Of a stretch of 39,165 bases of DNA, positions 35,842 through 39,165 are shown one piece after another. The DNA comes from a virus. The position numbers were made by a program, and so were the translations under genes. A model generated the notes under the pieces. That model made no database searches. It worked only from the letters and a program-made list of their open reading frames with translations, and was not told the DNA's origin. How positions within the stretch are numbered: the first letter of the stretch is position 1; every line of letters begins with the position of its first letter. The stretch lies in IMG/VR virus record IMGVR_UViG_3300042397_001415, positions 1-39,165 of that record; one strand, given 5' to 3'.

Positions 35842-37891
35842 ATTTGCCTCCTCCTTCATTTTTAACCATCATCCAAATACCGCTATAAGGCTCTCCGATG
35901 ATCCTCCAGCCATGTTCGAACGGCTCGATAATATTAGCGGTCAGCATAGGCAGGATCAGCCCGTCCTTTCTGGATGAGTCCAGCTTGTTACGGATGGTGG
36001 TTTCTTTCCAGTCAGCATTGCCCGCGAGAAAGTCTTTGAAGCCCGATCTGGATAGATAGGGATGCCCATCGCGCACCTCCTGTCCAGTCATGTCCCAAGC
36101 CCTTCGCATTAGCCTGAGGTTCTCATCATGTTTACTAGGCTTCTTTCTAGGCTGTTCTGCGGCAGCCTCCTTATCCTCGACGGCAACGCATGTCGTGGCT
36201 GGTTTACCAAACTTGGTCTGGCCCATCTCGACCGTTTCCAGCTTGAAATAAATTATGTCGCCCTTGGAAGGCAATTCTCTCTGCTTTGTGACCTCGGCAG
36301 ACCTTATGCCTCCTTTTTCCGAAATCTCGATTTCAGTATCAATATGCGCCCTGATCCCAGACCAGCCGCGAGCGCCCTTGGCAGCATCTTTACCATTGTG
36401 GTGAATAATGATCATTGTAGCGCCTGTAGCGAGGCTTACATGCTCAAACCTAGCCATGACAGGCCCCATGTCCTCGCCGCTATTCTCATTGGCCCCAGCG
36501 GACATTCTGGCGAGGGTATCGCCTATGACGGCCCCGCACTTTTTGCCCCGCTCTCGCTCGATCTCCTTGATAGCCTCAATTACGTCGAACGAGTCGCCCT
36601 CATTGGAGTAGAAGTTTAACGGTACTGGCACGACGGCCACATTTTCGAGAACAACGCCATAATATGCCTTGATGGCTTGCAGGCGCGTCTTGATGCTGCC
36701 GGGGGCCTCACAAGCCAGATAAACCACAAGACCTTCCTCGACCTGTCTGCCGCAGAATGGCTGGCCCGTGGCAATTGATGCCGCCAATGACAATGCCCAG
36801 AAGGTTTTGCCTGAGTTGGAGTCACCATAGATCACTGCTGTCGATCCAGCCACAAGCAGGCCCTCTACCAATTCATCTGGTGGCTCATAATCTTGCCCAA
36901 GTTCGTTACCGAAGACGATCTTTAGCTTCTTGACGATCTCTTGGCCGCTAGGTGGCTCAAGCAAGATTTTGAGATTACCACCCTCTGCCAGATAGTCATT
37001 GGCATCGCCTAGGGACGGCGGCATCACCACCCTTGCACCATATTTGGCCGAAGCCTGATCGGCATATTTCTGGCCGGTCCCAGAGGCATCATTATCAGCC
37101 ACAATGACAATGTCCTGCGAAGCACCATATTTCTCTCGGATCGTGCCGGTGACTGGGACAAGGTTCGAAGCCGAGTAGGCCACGATACATGGCCGGTTGG
37201 TCACCTCATTGATCGTCGCGGCAGTGGCGAAACCCTCGGCCACAAAGATCGTGCCAGCCTCATCGAGCGTCCCGACCATCCAAAAGCATCCGCCGGTCTG
37301 TCCGCCGGAATGATAAAGCTTGCCCCCTTCAGCATCAATATACTGAAGCGAGGCCAGTTTACCGTCCGGTGTGTAAAGAGGGAGCATCAAGCGACCGTCG
37401 CCGGTCATTCTGGCACCGTGGAGGCCGATACCCTTGCGAGCCAGATAGGGATGCTCCGGCGTTGCCAACATGCCATCTGACCATATCTTTTCGACGGTGT
37501 CCGAAGCCATGTCACGGGTGCGCTTGAGATCGGCGTCCCTGATGGTCCGTGCCTCGGCCAATCGACGGGCATTCACCATCTTTTCGCTGTCGGTCAGGGT
37601 CCGCCCTATGTCGGCACAGAAGGTAACTTCGACCCCAGCCCGCCAGCAGCCAAATCGACCAGACGGGATGCCGTCCGAGAAAACCACATACCAACCCGGC
37701 TTATCGTGACCGGCCTTACCTTTCGTGCCGGAATTAAAGCGATGCAGCTTCCCATCGAACAAAATTTCGTTTGGCGGTGACAGACCAGCCGACAGCATTG
37801 CATCCCTTAGCTGGGTCTCTGGCGAATCGGGTTTAATCTCTTTGGGAGGCGACCACGGCCCCCCGAAGATATTTGATAGGTTTCCGCTCAT
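35834..37891 (-). CDS. Primase-helicase (Toprim + RepA-like AAA ATPase)
   Basis: A 685-aa replication protein. The N-terminal part (residues ~1-135) resembles the zinc-less primase region of phage/plasmid primases; a Toprim domain follows with E219 in V-F-V-A-E-G and A-D-N-D (265-268). The second half is a RecA-like hexameric helicase of the RepA/AAA_25 type: Walker A G-D-S-N-S-G-K-T (356-363), Walker B V-I-G-D (455-458), H497-H498 in I-I-I-H-H-N-G. The C-terminal ~100 residues look like a winged-helix domain. It should prime and unwind at the phage origin. It starts at an ATGA overlap with the DnaA-like gene. Confidence 0.85.
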   Translation of the reverse strand: MSGNLSNIFGGPWSPPKEIKPDSPETQLRDAMLSAGLSPPNEILFDGKLHRFNSGTKGKAGHDKPGWYVVFSDGIPSGRFGCWRAGVEVTFCADIGRTLTDSEKMVNARRLAEARTIRDADLKRTRDMASDTVEKIWSDGMLATPEHPYLARKGIGLHGARMTGDGRLMLPLYTPDGKLASLQYIDAEGGKLYHSGGQTGGCFWMVGTLDEAGTIFVAEGFATAATINEVTNRPCIVAYSASNLVPVTGTIREKYGASQDIVIVADNDASGTGQKYADQASAKYGARVVMPPSLGDANDYLAEGGNLKILLEPPSGQEIVKKLKIVFGNELGQDYEPPDELVEGLLVAGSTAVIYGDSNSGKTFWALSLAASIATGQPFCGRQVEEGLVVYLACEAPGSIKTRLQAIKAYYGVVLENVAVVPVPLNFYSNEGDSFDVIEAIKEIERERGKKCGAVIGDTLARMSAGANENSGEDMGPVMARFEHVSLATGATMIIIHHNGKDAAKGARGWSGIRAHIDTEIEISEKGGIRSAEVTKQRELPSKGDIIYFKLETVEMGQTKFGKPATTCVAVEDKEAAAEQPRKKPSKHDENLRLMRRAWDMTGQEVRDGHPYLSRSGFKDFLAGNADWKETTIRNKLDSSRKDGLILPMLTANIIEPFEHGWRIIGEPYSGIWMMVKNEGGGKYD

Positions 37892-38232
37892 CTACTTGCT
37901 CTCTCTATGATTTTAGAAATTGCATCAATTTGCCCGACTAACTTTTTGTCTTTTCTAAGCAAATCATCGATAACTGCACAGCCGTGCATAACTGTCGTAT
38001 GATCGGTGCGTTCCAAGCTGTAAGCAATCCGCTGATACGACAGGTGCTGGCAGTGCCGACGCATCATATAGTAAGCCGTGTGTCTTGCTATACAAAGTTT
38101 TTTAGCACGGCTGGGAGATTTCAAATCCTCCACCGATACTGCCATGATTTTGCTCACGGCGTTAATTACCAATGGCGCAGACGCACGTTTTGGTTTCCGC
38201 TTTTGCGGAGGCTCATACCATGTTGGGAACAT
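37888..38232 (-). CDS. DnaA domain IV (DNA-binding domain) protein
   Basis: A 114-aa protein equal to the C-terminal DNA-binding domain of DnaA: I-N-A-V-S-K-I-M-A-V-S-V-E-D-L-K-S-P-S-R, then A-R-H-T-A-Y-Y-M-M-R, L-S-Y-Q-R-I-A-Y-S-L, and the signature D-H-T-T-V-M-H-G (residues 77-84), close to D-H-T-T-V-L-H-A of DnaA. No AAA+ domain is present. It should bind DnaA boxes, either to mark the phage origin or to compete with host DnaA. It lies upstream of, and coupled to, the primase-helicase. Also annotated in phages as DnaA-like or chromosomal replication initiator domain protein. Confidence 0.85.
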   Translation of the reverse strand: MFPTWYEPPQKRKPKRASAPLVINAVSKIMAVSVEDLKSPSRAKKLCIARHTAYYMMRRHCQHLSYQRIAYSLERTDHTTVMHGCAVIDDLLRKDKKLVGQIDAISKIIERASR

Positions 38233-38405
38233 TAGCGGTCCCCAGCCAGATAGTCGGACAAGGATTTAATAACCTTGATGGTCGGGTTGACATTCTCGCC
38301 ACGCCGGATGCGCGAGATGGTCGAGCGCGATACACCCGTCGCCTTCGCCACCACATCCAATCGGCGATCCGCCAGACCCTCTGCAATCTTTTCTAAACTA
38401 AGCAT
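38232..38405 (-). CDS. Cro/CI-type HTH regulator (57 aa)
   Basis: MLSLEKIAEGLADRRLDVVA then K-A-T-G-V-S-R-S-T-I-S-R-I-R-R-G-E-N-V-N-P-T-I-K-V-I-K-S-L-S-D-Y-L, a complete HTH_3 domain of lambda repressor/Cro type with the recognition helix S-R-S-T-I-S-R-I-R-R-G. AGGAAGGAATAAAA precedes ATG 38405. It is first in the - strand replication operon, next to the divergent control region, the normal place of an autoregulator. TAATG overlaps the DnaA-like start. Confidence 0.82.
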   Translation of the reverse strand: MLSLEKIAEGLADRRLDVVAKATGVSRSTISRIRRGENVNPTIKVIKSLSDYLAGDR

Positions 38406-38521
38406 TTTTATTCCTTCCTGCTAAAATTCGCTTTTGTGCTTTACAATGGGTATTTTAATCCGTAAAGCAGTTTTTACACACCGACCGGATAGTCCAACTG
38501 GTGTGATGCAGGAGAGCCATT
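38406..38521. promoter_or_regulatory. Divergent control region
   Basis: A 116-nt space between two divergent operons. It contains GCTTTAC (38438-38444) and GTAAAGC (38462-38468) as a perfect 7-bp inverted repeat separated by 17 nt, with TTTACA as a -35-like element within each arm reading in both directions, and an A/T-rich centre (TATTTTAATC). The ribosome sites AGGAAGGAA (-) and AGGAGAG (+) lie at the edges. It probably holds two promoters and the operator of the neighbouring HTH protein. Confidence 0.6.
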
Positions 38522-39165
38522 ATGGCAATTAATCTAAAGAGAACCGGCGGGTTATCCGCCAACGGCGTAAAGCTGCTTGTCTACGGTCAAGCTGGTGCCG
38601 GTAAGACATCGTTGATCCGCACTCTACCAAAGCCAGTCGTGCTTTCAGCCGAAGGCGGTCTGCTTTCGATCCAAGATGCAGATATCCCGTTCATCGAGAT
38701 CACCTCGATGGAGGAGTTACAAGAGGCATATATGTGGTGCCGCGACAGCGAAGAGGCGAAGGACTTTGAGACCATTGCGCTCGACTCGATTTCGGAAGTG
38801 GCCGAAGTGGTGCTGAACCATGAACTGAAGACCAACAAAGATGGTCGCGCAGCATATGGCGAGTTGAACACGCAGATGACTGGTTTGATTCGCGCTTTCC
38901 GTGATTTGCCATCAAAGCATGTTTACTTCAGCGCAAAGCTGGAAAAGTCGCAGGATGAGATGGGCAAGCTTCTCTACAACCCTTCGATGCCGGGTAAGTC
39001 ATTGACGCAGAGCCTGCCCTATTTCTTCGATGAGGTTCTGGCCCTGCGCGTCGAGCGCGACAGCGAAGGCGTCAACCAACGCGCCATCATGTGCGACACT
39101 GACGGCCTGTGGCTGGCTAAGGATCGCTCTGGCAAATTGGAGCCTTGGGAAGCACCTGATTTGGG
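38522..39165 (+). CDS. Sak4-like AAA ATPase (recombinase-type), 3' end outside window
   Basis: About 214 codons are present, open at the right edge. MAINLKRTGGLSANGVKLLV then Y-G-Q-A-G-A-G-K-T-S (Walker A, 22-29), E-G-G-L-L-S at 44-49, Walker B-like F-E-T-I-A-L-D-S-I (82-90) and later F-S-A-K-L-E-K. This is the AAA_24 family of phage RecA-fold ATPases (Sak4 type), thought to assist single-strand annealing or recombination. AGGAGAG precedes ATG 38522. In related phages it is followed by DUF669 and an exonuclease, as would be the case if the window ends join. Confidence 0.8.
   Translation, partial: MAINLKRTGGLSANGVKLLVYGQAGAGKTSLIRTLPKPVVLSAEGGLLSIQDADIPFIEITSMEELQEAYMWCRDSEEAKDFETIALDSISEVAEVVLNHELKTNKDGRAAYGELNTQMTGLIRAFRDLPSKHVYFSAKLEKSQDEMGKLLYNPSMPGKSLTQSLPYFFDEVLALRVERDSEGVNQRAIMCDTDGLWLAKDRSGKLEPWEAPDL

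Noticed and set aside
1-39165. Direct terminal repeat proving a circular complete genome
   Set aside because: The first and last bases share no visible overlap, so completeness is only an inference from gene order.

Overview
The window is most of the genome of a lambda-like siphovirus (long, flexible, non-contractile tail) that infects a Gram-negative host. The type is read from a lambda-gpA-type large terminase, a lambda-type portal, an HK97-fold capsid, a tail tube, frameshifted tail chaperones, a tape measure and a gpJ-like tail tip. The Gram-negative host follows from the i-spanin/o-spanin pair and a GH108-type muramidase. A moderate G+C content and the gene families fit an alphaproteobacterial host, but that is a weak inference. 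No integrase, excisionase, tRNA, CRISPR array or insertion sequence was seen.

Layout. Left edge to 4831 (+ strand): recombination and nucleotide-processing genes (C-terminus of a DUF669-like protein, PD-(D/E)XK exonuclease, DEAD-type helicase, VRR-NUC nuclease) and a chain of small overlapping ORFs. From 4832 every gene is on the - strand up to 38405. Read in the direction of transcription (from high to low coordinates) these are: an HTH regulator, a DnaA domain IV protein and a Toprim/RepA-like primase-helicase (38405-35834); a repeat-rich candidate replication origin (about 35458-35608) with small genes around it; a gpZ-like protein; a repeat and palindrome region (34182-34291); a promoter with an embedded palindrome (33923-33950) and a run of very small early-type ORFs ending in a second HTH gene and a strong terminator (32412-32433); a gene-free, dyad-rich stretch that may hold the packaging site; an HNH endonuclease gene; terS, terL, a connector-type gene and portal; four repeat-rich virion-like genes; a fused protease/major capsid gene; head-tail joining and terminator-like genes; two tail tubes; the frameshifted chaperone; tape measure; distal tail proteins; a second HNH gene; tail tip; an S74-type fibre; and a lysis block (two small membrane proteins, phosphoesterase, endolysin, spanins). 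A divergent control region (38406-38521) separates the - strand replication genes from a + strand Sak4-like ATPase that runs off the right edge.

The right-edge ATPase and left-edge DUF669-like tail are usual neighbours in phages, so the window may be a circular or permuted genome cut between them. I see no terminal overlap that proves this.

The most notable points: (1) an HNH gene sits exactly between the cell-wall-peptidase-like gene and the tail tip gene, flanked by a GGTAA direct repeat. Removing it on paper restores a GTG start with a good ribosome site for the tail tip gene. (2) A phage DnaA domain IV protein occurs near a phased TAGGTGA repeat array containing a perfect DnaA box. (3) Two separate tandem duplications, of the tail tube and of a terminator-like gene, lie in one tail module. 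(4) A protein made of about nine 21-residue QTFY repeats is encoded between portal and capsid.
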